Of a DNA stretch of 64,000 bases, positions 42,822 to 53,670 are shown one piece after another. Each line of letters opens with the position of its first letter. Position 1 is the stretch's first letter. Source of the DNA: Candidatus Obscuribacterales bacterium (GTDB taxonomy: Bacteria; Cyanobacteriota; Vampirovibrionia; Obscuribacterales; Obscuribacteraceae); the NCBI GenBank assembly GCA_031292355.1, contig JARLHI010000004.1:172143-236142 (forward strand). Direction: 5' to 3'. The position numbers were made by a program, and so were the translations under genes. The notes beneath the pieces are model-generated. The model was not told the DNA's origin. It searched no databases and worked only from the letters and a program-made list of their open reading frames with translations.

Positions 42822-45218
42822 TTAACGCTCCCACTTCCAGTTGCGAATTTCCGGCATGTCGATACCTTTTTCGTCGACATAATTGCGATGTTCAAAAAGT
42901 TTACTACGCAAGTGTGCCTTGACTCGGGCGCCGCGGGCAGCGAACTTCGGCACTCGATTGATGACATCTAAAGCCAGATGAAAACGGTCAAGGTCATTTA
43001 ATACGACCATATCAAATGGAGTGGTGGTAGTGCCTTCTTCTTTAAAGCCACGCACATGCAAATTGTTATGACCGTTGCGTCTGTAAGTCAGTCTATGAAT
43101 AAGCATAGGATAACCATGGAAGGCAAAAATTATGGGTTTATCTGTAGTGAACATTGAATCAAAATCTGAATCTGACAAACCATGTGGATGCTCGCTTTGA
43201 GGCTGCAAACACATTAGATCGACCACATTGATAAATCGAATTCTCAATTCAGGCAATTCAGTCCGGAGTATATCTACTGCAGCGAGAGCTTCCAGTGTTG
43301 GCACATCACCGCAACAGGCCATGACCACATCAGGCTCTTCATTGAGGTCGTTGCTAGCCCAATCCCAGATGCCAGCTCCAGTAATGCAATGCTTAACAGC
43401 CTCATCCATTGTCAAATATTGCAATTCTGGTTGTTTGCCAGCAACTATAACGTTGATCAAATCTTCGCTGCGCAAACAATGGTCTGTCACCGACAAAAGT
43501 GTATTGGCGTCTGGTGGCAGATACACCCGAATGGTGCATGCCTTCTTATTCACCACATGATCGAGAAAGCCAGGATCCTGATGACTAAAGCCGTTGTGGT
43601 CCTGTCGCCAGACGTGAGAACTCAAAAGATAATTCAAAGATGCGATAGGTCTGCGCCAGGGAATTTTTCTCGACGTCTCAATCCATTTAGCGTGCTGATT
43701 AAACATTGAATCAATAATGTGAATGAATGCTTCGTAGCAAGAGAAAAAGCCATGTCGTCCTGTTAAAAGATAACCTTCGAGCCAACCCTGACAAAGGTGT
43801 TCACTCAAGACTTCAAGAACACGACCATCATGACTGACATGATCATCGTCGACACTTAAAGGCTCCATCAAAATTTTGCTGGTCACTTCAAAAACATCGC
43901 CCAAACGATTGGACGCAGTTTCATCAGGTCCAAACAAGCGAAAGTTGGTCATATTCGCTTTAATGACATCACGCAAATAGGCGCCCATAACGCGTGTCGA
44001 TTCGGCAAGCTCGGTGCCCGGCTTCACGACACGAACCTCGTAGTCACGAAAATTCGGCAAGCGCAATTCTTGTTTGAGAATGCCACCATTTGCGTGCGGA
44101 TTAGCACTCATGCGTCTGTCGCCAGATGGAGCTAGTTCGCGCAATTCGTCTTTAAGCTTCCCTTCTTCATCAAATAACTCAGAGGGCTTGTAACTGAGCA
44201 TCCATTCTTCGAGAATTTTCAAATGCGCTGGCTTTTCAAACAGCTCGGTCAGTGGCACCTGGTGAGCCCTATAGGTACCTTCAATTTTGACACCGTCCAC
44301 TTCCTTGGGACCAGTCCAACCTTTGGGACTGCGGAAGATGATCATTGGCCAGATTGGTCGATCTGCTGCATTCGTTTCTACTGCGACCTTCTGAATATTC
44401 TTTATCTCGGGAATGATCTGGTCCAGAGTAGAAGCAAGAGATTGATGCATCAAATCTACTTCATACCCTTCGACAAAATACGGCTTATAGCCGTAGCCGT
44501 TGAACAAACTGACCAGTTCGTCGTCATTCATACGCGCAAGAATAGTGGGATTAGCAATTTTCCAGCCATTTAAATGCAGTATTGGCAAAACCGCCCCATC
44601 ACGTGCGGCGTTGATGAATTTAGTTGAATGCCAGCTAGCCGCAAGTGCCCCAGTTTCCGCCTCACCATCGCCTACAACACAAAATGCGATCAAATCCGGA
44701 TTGTCAAAAACCGCCCCGTAAGCATGAACTAATGAATAACCGAGCTCGCCACCTTCGTTAATAGAGCCAGGAGTTTCTGGTGCGGCGTGACTGGGAATAC
44801 CGCCAGGAAATGAAAACTGCTTGAATAAGCGCTGCATGCCCTCGGCGTTTTCGCTGATGCGCGGATATGTCTCACTATAAGTTCCTTCCAGATAAGTGTT
44901 CGCAACAATACCTGGTCCGCCGTGACCTGGACCAGTAACGTATATCGCATTCAAATCGAATTTTTTAATCACACGATTGGCATGCAAATAAAGAAAGTTG
45001 AGTCCGGGAGTCGTGCCCCAATGCCCAAGCAACCTTGGTTTGATATGTTCGGTGGTTAGTGGCTCTTTCAATAAAGGGTTGTCGAGTAAGTAAATTTGTC
45101 CTACTGAAAGGTAATTAGCCGCGTTCCAATAAGCGGTCATTTTACGCATTTCGTCTTGGCTGAGCACGTCTTTGAGTTCTGCTACCTTGACTTGAGCATT
45201 ATTTTGAGCGGTGGGCAT
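42822..45218 (-). CDS. xfp: Xylulose-5-phosphate/fructose-6-phosphate phosphoketolase
   Basis: 798 residues, full length. ThDP enzyme splitting xylulose-5-P (or fructose-6-P) with phosphate into acetyl phosphate and glyceraldehyde-3-P (or erythrose-4-P). Motifs: [18 protein letters not shown] (65-82), [21 protein letters not shown] (96-116 in parts), [20 protein letters not shown], ThDP-Mg site [10 protein letters not shown] (181-190) with later NGWKIANPT, and [11 protein letters not shown] in the pyrimidine domain. With AckA it yields one ATP per acetyl phosphate. Divergent from an MFS gene. Confidence 0.96.
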   Translation of the reverse strand: MPTAQNNAQVKVAELKDVLSQDEMRKMTAYWNAANYLSVGQIYLLDNPLLKEPLTTEHIKPRLLGHWGTTPGLNFLYLHANRVIKKFDLNAIYVTGPGHGGPGIVANTYLEGTYSETYPRISENAEGMQRLFKQFSFPGGIPSHAAPETPGSINEGGELGYSLVHAYGAVFDNPDLIAFCVVGDGEAETGALAASWHSTKFINAARDGAVLPILHLNGWKIANPTILARMNDDELVSLFNGYGYKPYFVEGYEVDLMHQSLASTLDQIIPEIKNIQKVAVETNAADRPIWPMIIFRSPKGWTGPKEVDGVKIEGTYRAHQVPLTELFEKPAHLKILEEWMLSYKPSELFDEEGKLKDELRELAPSGDRRMSANPHANGGILKQELRLPNFRDYEVRVVKPGTELAESTRVMGAYLRDVIKANMTNFRLFGPDETASNRLGDVFEVTSKILMEPLSVDDDHVSHDGRVLEVLSEHLCQGWLEGYLLTGRHGFFSCYEAFIHIIDSMFNQHAKWIETSRKIPWRRPIASLNYLLSSHVWRQDHNGFSHQDPGFLDHVVNKKACTIRVYLPPDANTLLSVTDHCLRSEDLINVIVAGKQPELQYLTMDEAVKHCITGAGIWDWASNDLNEEPDVVMACCGDVPTLEALAAVDILRTELPELRIRFINVVDLMCLQPQSEHPHGLSDSDFDSMFTTDKPIIFAFHGYPMLIHRLTYRRNGHNNLHVRGFKEEGTTTTPFDMVVLNDLDRFHLALDVINRVPKFAARGARVKAHLRSKLFEHRNYVDEKGIDMPEIRNWKWER

Positions 45219-45365
45219 TAATTGAACTCCTAAATGAACCGAGCATACCAGCGGGCGCGTGTCGTTGGCACTGCAAATTCTAGCAGCGAAAACTTCGCCG
45301 ACCTATTTATTCAACCGACGTCGAAATTTTTCGAAAAGTGGCAAATTGATGCCAAACTTAGTTAC

Positions 45366-46571
45366 ATGGAGAACAAAGCACTGCTGTCAGCGTTTGTAAT
45401 TGCTCTCGTGGATGTTCTTGGCATGACCATCATCATCCCGCTTTTGCCATTCTACGCGGAGAAATACCATGCAACGCCCTTTTTGGTGGGAGCGTTGGTT
45501 TCAGTTTTTGCCGCCTGCCAGTTGGTAGGCGGACCCATACTTGGCAAGCTCTCCGACACATTCGGTCGCAAACCATTACTGATCATCAGCCAAATAGGCA
45601 CGCTTATTGGCTTTTTGATCCTGGCATTTTCGACCAATTTGTGGCTCATCTTTCTCTCCCGAATAGTTGACGGCGTCACCGCCGGCAATATCTCGCTCAT
45701 TCAAGCGCACATCGCCGATTCTACGACAACCGAAGATCGAGGACGGTCGTATGCCCTTCTTGGTATTGCATTTGGTATCGGCTTTTTTATTGGTCCAGCA
45801 ATATCAGGTTTTCTCGCTCAATATAATTTTCAGTATCCAATTTTTGCAGCCGCCGCCCTTTCTGGCTTGAGCATTATTTTGACCTGTCTGTTTATTCCGG
45901 CAAAGGATAAGCTCCTGCAAGAAGAACACAAACGAACATCGACAAAATTATTCGCTGTATCGAATTACACGCGTTATTTCAGAGAGCGTCAGCTTGCCGA
46001 TATCCTCATGCAATGGCTGATATATTCTCTGGCCTTTGCAGTGTTTACCTCTGGCTTTGCGCTCTTTGCAGAAAGACAATTTTCCACACCGCAAGCGCAT
46101 TTTGGTGTACGCCAGGTCAGTTATGTTCTGTCGTACGTGGGCTTTCTGGGCATTATTTTGCCGCCACTTCTGACGCAGCGATTGATGAAAAATCTCGGTG
46201 ACTACAAAACAGTGCAATTGAGCATATTCAGCTTAATGTTGGGTTATGGGATGCTCGCTTTTGTACACGAGATGGTTGGACTGACAATCTCTTGCACTCT
46301 TTCATCATTTGGTGGCGGAATGTTGCGCCCAGTTTTGACGACAATTATCACCAAACGAGCACCAAAAGGTGAGCAGGGGGCGGTGCTCGGCATTTCACAA
46401 TCACTCATGTCACTTGCTCAAATTGTCGCGCCATTGGTTTCCGGCTTCTTAATTGACAAAGCCATGCTCATGCAATGGTCGCTTCTTGCAGGCGGGTTGT
46501 GCGCAAGCGCGCTCATATTCAGCTTCAGACTGAAACAGACGGAGCTAGCTACAGCAGATTCGACCGTTTAA
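45366..46571 (+). CDS. MFS multidrug transporter (TetA/DHA1-like)
   Basis: 401 residues from ATG 45366. The frame opens at 45234, but that start leaves only 15 bp to the divergent phosphoketolase gene and adds a polar tail absent from the family. Twelve membrane helices; TM1 FVIALVDVLGMTIIIPLLPFY and motif A GKLSDTFGRKPLLIIS are typical of drug:H+ antiporters of the TetA group. Motif C-like GIGFFIGPAISGFL in TM5. Substrate unknown. Stop overlaps the convergent gene by 4 bp. Confidence 0.85.
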   Translation: MENKALLSAFVIALVDVLGMTIIIPLLPFYAEKYHATPFLVGALVSVFAACQLVGGPILGKLSDTFGRKPLLIISQIGTLIGFLILAFSTNLWLIFLSRIVDGVTAGNISLIQAHIADSTTTEDRGRSYALLGIAFGIGFFIGPAISGFLAQYNFQYPIFAAAALSGLSIILTCLFIPAKDKLLQEEHKRTSTKLFAVSNYTRYFRERQLADILMQWLIYSLAFAVFTSGFALFAERQFSTPQAHFGVRQVSYVLSYVGFLGIILPPLLTQRLMKNLGDYKTVQLSIFSLMLGYGMLAFVHEMVGLTISCTLSSFGGGMLRPVLTTIITKRAPKGEQGAVLGISQSLMSLAQIVAPLVSGFLIDKAMLMQWSLLAGGLCASALIFSFRLKQTELATADSTV

Positions 46572-47074
46572 TACTGAATGTACATATAGAGAACGACTGC
46601 TGCCAAAAGCAAGACAGAGCCAAAAGCAATTCCCAGCAAAATCAGATTTAAGTCTTTGAGATCGCGCAACTGAGCCTGGCGCCTTTCCCAGGCGACATTA
46701 TCATTACTCATGCTCGCCAGTCGAGAGTTAGTGATAATCGGTGAATTTGAGCGTTTATTCATATCGAGTGGTGTTGTAACTGGTTTCGATGGCGCCATGC
46801 TGTCTAATTGCAATGTTGACTTCGCATTTTGGGACTTCGCATTGACAAGCATCATGCGAAATTGCAAAAGTTCGTTGTCGCTGCCCGAATTAGCCGGTTT
46901 TGGAGCGAGATTGCCCTGAGGAAATCGGATCCGTCGACGCCCAGGGGACAATGTGTTGATCAGCTCCTCTTCCTCTTCATCCACGCCAAATTCTTGGGGT
47001 GGTTGGGTCTCGGGACCCGACGCACTTAGAGGTACTGATAAAAACTCATCGCCGACTAGATGATTATCTGACAT
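46568..47074 (-). CDS. Tail-anchored membrane protein of unknown function
   Basis: 168 residues. The first 135 residues are polar with an acidic patch (VDEEEEELINTL) and a basic patch (PGRRRIRFPQ), probably disordered. A helix with charged heptads (WERRQAQLRDLKDL) leads into one C-terminal membrane segment (ILLGIAFGSVLLLAAVVLYMYIQY in parts). No family recognised. It lies divergent from ppk1 with about 225 bp between. Confidence 0.6.
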   Translation of the reverse strand: MSDNHLVGDEFLSVPLSASGPETQPPQEFGVDEEEEELINTLSPGRRRIRFPQGNLAPKPANSGSDNELLQFRMMLVNAKSQNAKSTLQLDSMAPSKPVTTPLDMNKRSNSPIITNSRLASMSNDNVAWERRQAQLRDLKDLNLILLGIAFGSVLLLAAVVLYMYIQY

Positions 47075-47298
47075 TCCTAGTTAAACACCGATTTTGACGG
47101 AGTATCGATACGTGCTAGTAAGGGAACTGATTTGTATCGAAGATGATAATGCCATAAGGTTTGACGCTTTGCAACTTAAATTTGCAGAAAACTTGACTTT
47201 TTCGTAAATGCCCCATTGTCATTTCGGACAGATAAAGCACCCGCATCATTTAAGTGCATCTCGTGGATAAAAGCGGGTCGGTCGATTACAATGGAAAA

Positions 47299-49569
47299 AT
47301 GACGTCGTCAAAAATCCGACAAAACTTCGAATCGAATGAATCAGCTGATTCATCCGATCTACTCGATCCGTCTGCCAAGACAAAAGAAGACTCACAAAAA
47401 TCACAAGAACGAAATAGTTCTGGTGATGCGGCAAGCTCCCCGGCCATAGATTTTGCCCCGGGGGAGTTGCTAAATCTGGACGATCCAAGCCTTTATATCA
47501 ACCGTGAACTCAGTCTTTTAGATTTTCAAAAACGAGTGCTGGAAGAAGCCCAGGATGAGTCGAATCCACTTCTAGAGCGTTTTAAGTTTTTGTCGATTAT
47601 CGGCTCAAACATCGAAGAATTCTTCATGGTTAGAGTCGCTGGTCTAAAAAGGCAACTGGAAAACGGCACGGTCAGTGTTGGTCCAGATGGCCTATCGCCA
47701 AGTGAGCAGTTGGGATCGGTCCGAGAGACTGTAAAAAGTTTGCTAGAGGATTCGCACAACTGTCTCGTGCAATCACTTCTGCCTTCTCTTAAACAGGCAA
47801 ACATTCTGATTTGTCGCTATGAAGAATTGAGCGCGGAGCAGCGTTCTCTTGTGCAATCTTATTTTCTGCAAAGCATTTTTCCTGTGCTGACACCACTTGC
47901 TTTTGATCCAGGTCATCCATTTCCGCACATCTCTAATTTGAGCCTAAATCTCGCCATTCTTATTCTCGATAATCGAGGAGAAGAGCGATTCGCTCGTGTC
48001 AAAATTCCTGACACTCTGCCGCAGCTAATCGCCATAGACAAACCATCTCTGGGCGCCAACAAAAGTTCGTCACCTAATAAACAAGAAGCCTTTATCTGGC
48101 TCGACGATCTTATCAGCGCCAATCTAGATGTACTTTTTCCAGGCATGCAGGTGCTTGAATCCCATCCATTTCATGTCACCAGAGATGGTGAAGTAGAAAT
48201 TCAAGAATGGGAAGCTGAAGACCTTCTCGAAACAACGGAACAAGGGATCAGACAGCGCCGGTTTGGTGACGTCGTCCGATTAACTGTCGATCTTGGTATG
48301 CCTGAGCCACTGCTCGAGATCTTGACAGAAAATCTGGAAATCGAGACAGAAGATGTCTATCGCGTACGAGGTAGATTTCCTCTAAGCAATTTGAAGTCGA
48401 TCTATTCACTAGATCGTCCAGATTTGAAAGATCCACCATTTTTGCCAATGTTACCTTCTGTGCTCAACCCAGACACGGCTGATGACGATATTTTTGCGGC
48501 TATTAGAAAACGCGACATCATGCTGCACCATCCTTTTGATTCGTTTCAGCCTGTAATCAATTTTCTACACATGGCTGCACGCGATCCAAACGTATTAGCG
48601 ATCAAAATGACTCTCTATCGAGTTGGACGTAATTCACCAGTTGTGGAAGCCCTGCTTGACGCGATGCGTCATGGCAAGCAGGTCGCCGTGCTAGTGGAAC
48701 TCAAGGCTCGTTTTGACGAAGAAAGTAATATCGAATGGGCGAAGGCTTTAGAAAAAGAAGGCGTACATATTGTGTACGGGCTTCTCGGCTTAAAGATCCA
48801 TTCCAAAGTTGCACTAGTTGTCAGACGCGAAGGTGACGCCATCAGACGTTACGTGCACCTGGGCACCGGTAACTACAATCCAGTGACAGCACATTTGTAC
48901 ACCGATATCGGTCTATTTACTTGCGACGATGAAATTGGGTCGGACGTCACTGACTTATTCAATTACTTGACAGGATATTCCGCCAAGCGAGACTACAGAA
49001 AGTTACTCGTTGCGCCAATTAATATGCGAGAGCAACTAGAAGCATTTATTCGGCGTGAGATTGAAAATCACAAGGCTGGCAAAACCAGTCATATTATTTT
49101 CAAGCTCAATGCTCTTGTTGATCCAGGCATGATCGAATTGCTCTACGAAGCCAGTCGAGCCGGCGTGAAAATAGATTTGATTGTGCGGGGTGCTTGCTGT
49201 CTGCGACCGGGAATTCCTGGAGTAAGCGAAAACATTCAAGTGCGCAGTATCGTCGGTCGCTTCCTCGAACACAGTCGTATCTATTATTTCCACAATGCCG
49301 GCAAAGACGAGATTTTCCTTGGCAGCGCTGATTTAATGCCGCGCAATTTGTATCGCCGCGTAGAGATTATTTTCCCAGTTCGCGATCCCCGCCTGTCTAA
49401 TTATCTGCGAGAAGATGTTCTCAACACGTATCTTGCCGACCATGTCAAAGCGCGAGAAATGCTTTCTGATGGGCACTACATACGATGCCAGGCTAAAGCC
49501 GAATTTGAATGTATCAACAGCCAAATGTCTTTCTTGAACAAGCGACCGCCCTGGGAATTGACGCTATAG
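47299..49569 (+). CDS. ppk1: Polyphosphate kinase 1
   Basis: 756 residues from ATG 47299 (GGAA upstream; the GTG at 47254 is a less likely start). Makes polyphosphate from ATP, reversibly. The N domain starts at SLYINRELSLLDFQKRVL, with SNIEEFFMVRVAGLKRQLE. Catalytic residues: autophosphorylated His501 in LKIHSKVALVV and His658 in FLEHSRIYYFHNAG; also HHPFDSFQPV, MTLYRVGRNSPVVEAL, ELKARFDEESNIEWA, HLGTGNYN, FLGSADLMPRNLYRRVE. An extra 55-residue charged N-terminal extension precedes the family start. No ppx is adjacent. Confidence 0.96.
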   Translation: MTSSKIRQNFESNESADSSDLLDPSAKTKEDSQKSQERNSSGDAASSPAIDFAPGELLNLDDPSLYINRELSLLDFQKRVLEEAQDESNPLLERFKFLSIIGSNIEEFFMVRVAGLKRQLENGTVSVGPDGLSPSEQLGSVRETVKSLLEDSHNCLVQSLLPSLKQANILICRYEELSAEQRSLVQSYFLQSIFPVLTPLAFDPGHPFPHISNLSLNLAILILDNRGEERFARVKIPDTLPQLIAIDKPSLGANKSSSPNKQEAFIWLDDLISANLDVLFPGMQVLESHPFHVTRDGEVEIQEWEAEDLLETTEQGIRQRRFGDVVRLTVDLGMPEPLLEILTENLEIETEDVYRVRGRFPLSNLKSIYSLDRPDLKDPPFLPMLPSVLNPDTADDDIFAAIRKRDIMLHHPFDSFQPVINFLHMAARDPNVLAIKMTLYRVGRNSPVVEALLDAMRHGKQVAVLVELKARFDEESNIEWAKALEKEGVHIVYGLLGLKIHSKVALVVRREGDAIRRYVHLGTGNYNPVTAHLYTDIGLFTCDDEIGSDVTDLFNYLTGYSAKRDYRKLLVAPINMREQLEAFIRREIENHKAGKTSHIIFKLNALVDPGMIELLYEASRAGVKIDLIVRGACCLRPGIPGVSENIQVRSIVGRFLEHSRIYYFHNAGKDEIFLGSADLMPRNLYRRVEIIFPVRDPRLSNYLREDVLNTYLADHVKAREMLSDGHYIRCQAKAEFECINSQMSFLNKRPPWELTL

Positions 49570-49617
49570 ATGGCAGTTACTTACTTGTTGGCGCCCTAGT
49601 TACGCCATCGCGCGATC

Positions 49618-49645
49618 AATATCCAGGATGCAACTATTGGATATT
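49618..49645. repeat. Inverted repeat downstream of ppk1
   Basis: AATATCCA (49618-49625) and TGGATATT (49638-49645), loop 12 bases, followed by TGTTG. It could be a weak terminator for ppk1 or an operator. The rest of 49570-49836 shows no gene. Confidence 0.4.
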
Positions 49646-49836
49646 TGTTGAGAAATGCAGACCGCCACTTACATACTTCTAATCAGTTCGAAACGAGCTG
49701 AGTCAGCCGTTTAAGGAACTTTGTCGGACAATTTTGCCTCTTTGAAATAAATTGTTATGGCAATAGTTGCTCACCAGAAGTACCATGAATATAAGGTCCG
49801 GGTGTTTGGTTTTTTCCACTTCACGGCTGAGGCTCT

Positions 49837-50118
49837 ATGAAAAAGACTCGCAAAAAGAAAGCAGAGCGGTGGTATACGGCATTTATGGATGGCGGTCCAC
49901 TTGACGGGCTCAGCGTTTTGACCTCGGGGCAACCGCTCTTGATGGTTGAAGACATCATCGAAAAAGAGAAAACAGTTCTCTACGTCAAGCATGCATATCA
50001 GATGAATCTGAAATCCAAGCATGACGAAGATAAAGAAGAGGAACTGTTGTACGAATACGTCGGCTGGCTAAACACAGACGAGCAAGATATTCGCAGTCTT
50101 AATCCAGAGCTGAACTAA
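49837..50118 (+). CDS. Small basic/acidic cytosolic protein
   Basis: 93 residues. Basic start (MKKTRKKKAERWYTAFMDG), central GGPLDGLSVLTSGQPLLMVE, acidic KHDEDKEEELLYEYVGWL. The phrase DGGPLDG followed by beta strands and ending YEYVGW recalls short domains of unknown function found in many bacteria, in which a GGP start is conserved. No function known. Convergent, with a 20-bp overlap with the next gene. Confidence 0.6.
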   Translation: MKKTRKKKAERWYTAFMDGGPLDGLSVLTSGQPLLMVEDIIEKEKTVLYVKHAYQMNLKSKHDEDKEEELLYEYVGWLNTDEQDIRSLNPELN

Positions 50119-50410
50119 CTGAGGCGTTGTCGCCAGTTTCGACGAGCAAACGCGATAGTGATTCACAAACCTTTTCGAGCGAAGGGTTAGCTTGACGCAA
50201 ATTGATGAAAGCGTCTTTGCACTGCTCCTGAAGTTGTTCTACGAAGCGAGTACCCTTGTTTACTGTTGCTTCTTTCAGTTGAGTGCTTAATTGTTCGACC
50301 TGGTCATCAGTCTTGCCTCTAGTTGAAGCAAAAGCCTCCTGGGCCGCTTTAGAAGCATGCTCGCATACGACCTGACCGATGAAGAAAGCTTTGACGATTT
50401 GTTGCCACAT
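50099..50410 (-). CDS. Small helical protein of unknown function
   Basis: 103 residues from ATG 50410, chosen because AGAGGTGG lies just upstream. Predicted mostly alpha-helical and amphipathic (VEQLSTQLKEATVNKGTRF, VEQLQEQCKDAFINLRQ). N-terminal MWQQIVKAFFIGQVVCEHA is moderately hydrophobic. The pattern recalls DUF6825/phasin-like helical proteins of Cyanobacteria, but I cannot confirm this. Confidence 0.6.
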   Translation of the reverse strand: MWQQIVKAFFIGQVVCEHASKAAQEAFASTRGKTDDQVEQLSTQLKEATVNKGTRFVEQLQEQCKDAFINLRQANPSLEKVCESLSRLLVETGDNASVSSALD

Positions 50411-50569
50411 ACAACCACCTCTGTGCAGGCAAGCTCGAGTAGAGCTGCAGACTATAGTGCTCCAATCTTGCTTCATGGCGAATGCAAGATTACGTCAATA
50501 ACATAAGCCTAAATGCAGGAGCTGACTAATTTGTATGCAAAAATGACTAACATCTCTTAATTGAAAGAC

Positions 50570-51199
50570 TTACATCAAACTGCGATATTTTGCCATCTCT
50601 TGCTCGGCATCGACTTTGCGCCCTAGCTTTTGAAAGGCCTGCGCACGTAAGCGATAAACTTCTTTCAGTACATCTCTCGGCAACCCACCGGAATTTAGGG
50701 CGGCGTTACAGTCACTCAAAACTTCTTGCGAATTGCCGAGTCGATCATTGACTGTAGCCCGCAATAGTAAACCGGTTGTGCTGTTGGGTTCAAAAAACAG
50801 GAATTTGTCGAGATCCTTTTTCTCTTTGCCATAATCCTTGATAACGTCGTAAGCTTTTGCTCTGGCAGCAAGCGTGCTTGCATCCTGAGGCTGTTCAGCA
50901 AGAACATGGCTCCAGTCGGCGATTGCCTTCTTTACCTGATTGGCGCCCATCTCGGCATTGGCACGCATTTTGTAATACTGAATGTTGTTCTTGTTTAGCT
51001 TGATAGCGTGATTGTATCCATCCACTGCAGCGTCAAAGCGGCCCAAATTAGCATTCTGAAAGGCCGCGTTTGCATAGGCATCAGGATTTTCCTGCACTTT
51101 GGAACCAGCCCTTGCCGCAAGTTGAGTCTCACAGAAAAAAGAAACTACCACTATCGGCACAAATATGAGAACGCTCTTGCAGATTCGTATATGATTCAT
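50570..51199 (-). CDS. Secreted TPR protein
   Basis: 209 residues. Signal peptide (RICKSVLIFVPIVVVSFFC region, residues 5-30). At least three TPR units: DAYANAAFQNANLGRFDAAVDGY, NIQYYKMRANAEMGANQVKKA, TLAARAKAYDVIKDYGKEKKD, plus further C-terminal helices. Probably periplasmic. Divergent from glgX, sharing 51200-51322 as promoter region. Confidence 0.72.
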   Translation of the reverse strand: MNHIRICKSVLIFVPIVVVSFFCETQLAARAGSKVQENPDAYANAAFQNANLGRFDAAVDGYNHAIKLNKNNIQYYKMRANAEMGANQVKKAIADWSHVLAEQPQDASTLAARAKAYDVIKDYGKEKKDLDKFLFFEPNSTTGLLLRATVNDRLGNSQEVLSDCNAALNSGGLPRDVLKEVYRLRAQAFQKLGRKVDAEQEMAKYRSLM

Positions 51200-51322
51200 T
51201 TGAATTCCTAATCAGACGGCACAGGCTCAAACCCGACGCTGGTATAACTTACACCATTTCGACAAAACTATATAATGGGATGCAAACTTGATTGTAAGCA
51301 CTAATTATTTGCGGAAACAATT

Positions 51323-53416
51323 GTGACAGTTCAAACCGAAACAACAATCGAAACATCCGTCGCAGCCGGTGCAAGTCATCCACTTGGTGCACGAACTTTC
51401 CAAAACGGCGTAAATTTTTCTGTTTACTCCAAAGACGCAGACTATTTAGAACTGCTTCTCTACGATACCGAAGATGCTCCGTATCCTAGCCGTGTTCTGC
51501 GCTTGGATCCAAAGATAAATCGAACCTATCACTTTTGGCATTGTTTTGTGCCAGACATTGGCATGGGACAAGTCTATGCTTACCGCGCGCACGGAAGATT
51601 TGCTCCAGAGCAGGGCTTGCGCTTCGATGGTTCGAAAGTACTTTTAGACCCGTACGGATTGTCTGTTGTTAATTGGCAAAACTACAATCGTGTGGCTGCA
51701 ATCAACAAGGGCGACAATTCACCGCAAGCGTTGCGTAGCGTTGTTTTCGACATTCATTCATATGACTGGGAAGGCGATCAACATCCACGCATTCCCTATT
51801 CACGCTCTGTGATTTACGAATTGCATTTGAAAGGATTTACAGCCAATGAAAATTCTGGTGTAAGCGCGGACAAACGTGGCACCTTTGCTGGTTTGATTGA
51901 AAAAATTCCCTACTTGAAAGAGCTCGGAGTAACTGCTGTAGAACTACTGCCCATCCATCAATTCGACGATCAAGATGCAGCCCCAGGTTTGAAAAATTAC
52001 TGGGGATATAGCACTATCAATTTTTTTGCGCCGCACCACAGCTACTCTTCTCGCAACGATCCTTTTGGCAATGTCGAAGAATTTCGCGATATGGTCAAAG
52101 CTTTGCACAAAGCTGGAATCGAAGTGATTTTGGACGTCGTCTTCAATCATTCAGCTGAAGGCAATGAGCTTGGACCAACACTTTGCTTTCGCGGTCTGGA
52201 CAATCGCTCTTATTACATGCTCGATAAGAGCAAAGAGAATTATTTGAATTACAGCGGTTGCGGCAATACCATGAACGGCAACCATCCTATCGTCGGTCAA
52301 ATGATTTTGGACTCGCTGCGATATTGGGTATCGCACATGCATGTCGACGGATTTCGTTTCGATCTCGCATCTGTTTTAACGAGAGATGTATTCGGTGTAC
52401 CGATGGAGAGGCCAAATGTACTCTGGAATATGGAGATGGATCCAGTTCTTGCCGGTAGTAAATTGATTGTCGAAGCGTGGGATGCACAGGGACTTTATCA
52501 GGTCGGCACATTCATCAATAAGAGTGATTATTTCGCTGAATGGAATGGTCCTTTTCGAGATGACGTCAGACGATTTATCAAAGCAGACAAAAACACCGTA
52601 CGCAATTGTGCCTCTCGAATTCTAGGCAGTTCGGATATTTATATAAAGACTAATCGTGATCCTAATCGGTCGATCAATTACGTCACCTGTCATGACGGCT
52701 TCACTTTGAATGATGTAGTGTCCTACAACATTAAGCACAATATGGCTAACGGCGAAAAAAATCGCGACGGTATGAACGAGAACAGCAGCTGGAATTGTGG
52801 CGTCGAGGGCCCAACCAGCGACCCGCAAATCGAAGCCTTGCGTTTACAACAAATCAAAAACTTCTACACCATTCATTTTTTCTCGCAAGGCGCACCGATG
52901 CTTTTGATGGGGGACGAAGTGAGACGTACGCAGCAGGGAAATAACAATGCGTACTGTCAGGATAGCGAGCTAAGTTGGTTTGACTGGAGTCTTCTGGAAA
53001 AAAACAAAGGACTTCTAGGATTCGTCAAAAAGGTCATCGCTTTCACTCAAAGCTTGAATATCTTCACGACCGATATTTTGATGGCACTCACTCATACTTG
53101 CGACGTACCGCATGTTACGTGGCATGGCACGAGGCTGTACCACCCCGACTGGAACGAGGATTCGCACAGCCTCGCCTACACCATGCATGATGCGCAAGCT
53201 GGCGAGCGGCTACATATAATGCTCAATGCTTACTGGCAGCCGCTTAGCTTTGAACTTCCAAAACACGGCGAAAAAGAAGCCTGGTATAGAGTGATAGACA
53301 CTTCTCTAACAGCGCCTGATGATTTCTGTGAGAGCGGCTCTTCACTGCCACTGCATGCGACTTACGAAGTGGCAGCGAGGTCCTGTGTAGTGCTCGCAGC
53401 TAAAACGGTAATTTAA
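51323..53416 (+). CDS. glgX: Glycogen debranching enzyme / isoamylase (GH13_11)
   Basis: 697 residues. Hydrolyses alpha-1,6 branches of glycogen. N-terminal CBM48 (HPLGARTFQNGVNFSVYSKD to AYRAHG), then the GH13 barrel. Catalytic triad: Asp347 in VDGFRFDLAS, Glu384 in IVEAWDAQG, Asp458 in VTCHDGFTLNDVVSYN. Also DVVFNHSAEGNELGP and MLLMGDEVRRTQQGNNNAYCQD typical of GlgX. No glycogen synthase or phosphorylase is adjacent. The start codon is GTG. Confidence 0.95.
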   Translation: MTVQTETTIETSVAAGASHPLGARTFQNGVNFSVYSKDADYLELLLYDTEDAPYPSRVLRLDPKINRTYHFWHCFVPDIGMGQVYAYRAHGRFAPEQGLRFDGSKVLLDPYGLSVVNWQNYNRVAAINKGDNSPQALRSVVFDIHSYDWEGDQHPRIPYSRSVIYELHLKGFTANENSGVSADKRGTFAGLIEKIPYLKELGVTAVELLPIHQFDDQDAAPGLKNYWGYSTINFFAPHHSYSSRNDPFGNVEEFRDMVKALHKAGIEVILDVVFNHSAEGNELGPTLCFRGLDNRSYYMLDKSKENYLNYSGCGNTMNGNHPIVGQMILDSLRYWVSHMHVDGFRFDLASVLTRDVFGVPMERPNVLWNMEMDPVLAGSKLIVEAWDAQGLYQVGTFINKSDYFAEWNGPFRDDVRRFIKADKNTVRNCASRILGSSDIYIKTNRDPNRSINYVTCHDGFTLNDVVSYNIKHNMANGEKNRDGMNENSSWNCGVEGPTSDPQIEALRLQQIKNFYTIHFFSQGAPMLLMGDEVRRTQQGNNNAYCQDSELSWFDWSLLEKNKGLLGFVKKVIAFTQSLNIFTTDILMALTHTCDVPHVTWHGTRLYHPDWNEDSHSLAYTMHDAQAGERLHIMLNAYWQPLSFELPKHGEKEAWYRVIDTSLTAPDDFCESGSSLPLHATYEVAARSCVVLAAKTVI

Positions 53417-53436
53417 GGCCGTGCTATTTCACAAAT

Positions 53437-53670
53437 CTATTGATAGTTTTTGGTCGATGGACCGCTTTTTGCTGGCTTAGAAGTCGCAGCAGGAGCCGGT
53501 GCGGGAGCCGATTTTTTGACGACATTGGTGTCTTGACCAGACTGAATATCTCGAGCGCCAAATGATACTGCCGGCCGCTTTCCCTTTGGTTGAGGGAGCG
53601 GTTGATTGTCTGCAAAAGCTGGCGCGCAAAGAACAATTCCGGTAATCAAAGTCATTACGGCCTTATACAT
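53437..53670 (-). CDS. Small secreted Pro/Lys-rich protein
   Basis: 77 residues from ATG 53670, giving the signal peptide MYKAVMTLITGIVLCAPAFA-DNQ. GGAGG lies about 11 bases upstream, slightly far. The mature part is basic and Pro/Ala-rich (QPLPQPKGKRPAVSFG, KKSAPAPAPAATSKPAKSG), probably disordered. No family recognised. It converges on glgX with a 20-bp gap. Confidence 0.55.
   Translation of the reverse strand: MYKAVMTLITGIVLCAPAFADNQPLPQPKGKRPAVSFGARDIQSGQDTNVVKKSAPAPAPAATSKPAKSGPSTKNYQ

Noticed and set aside
47161..47298. Sigma-70 promoter or Pho box before ppk1
   Set aside because: TTGACG and TTGACT occur, but no matching -10 at 16-18 bases and no 11-bp TGTCA repeat could be found.
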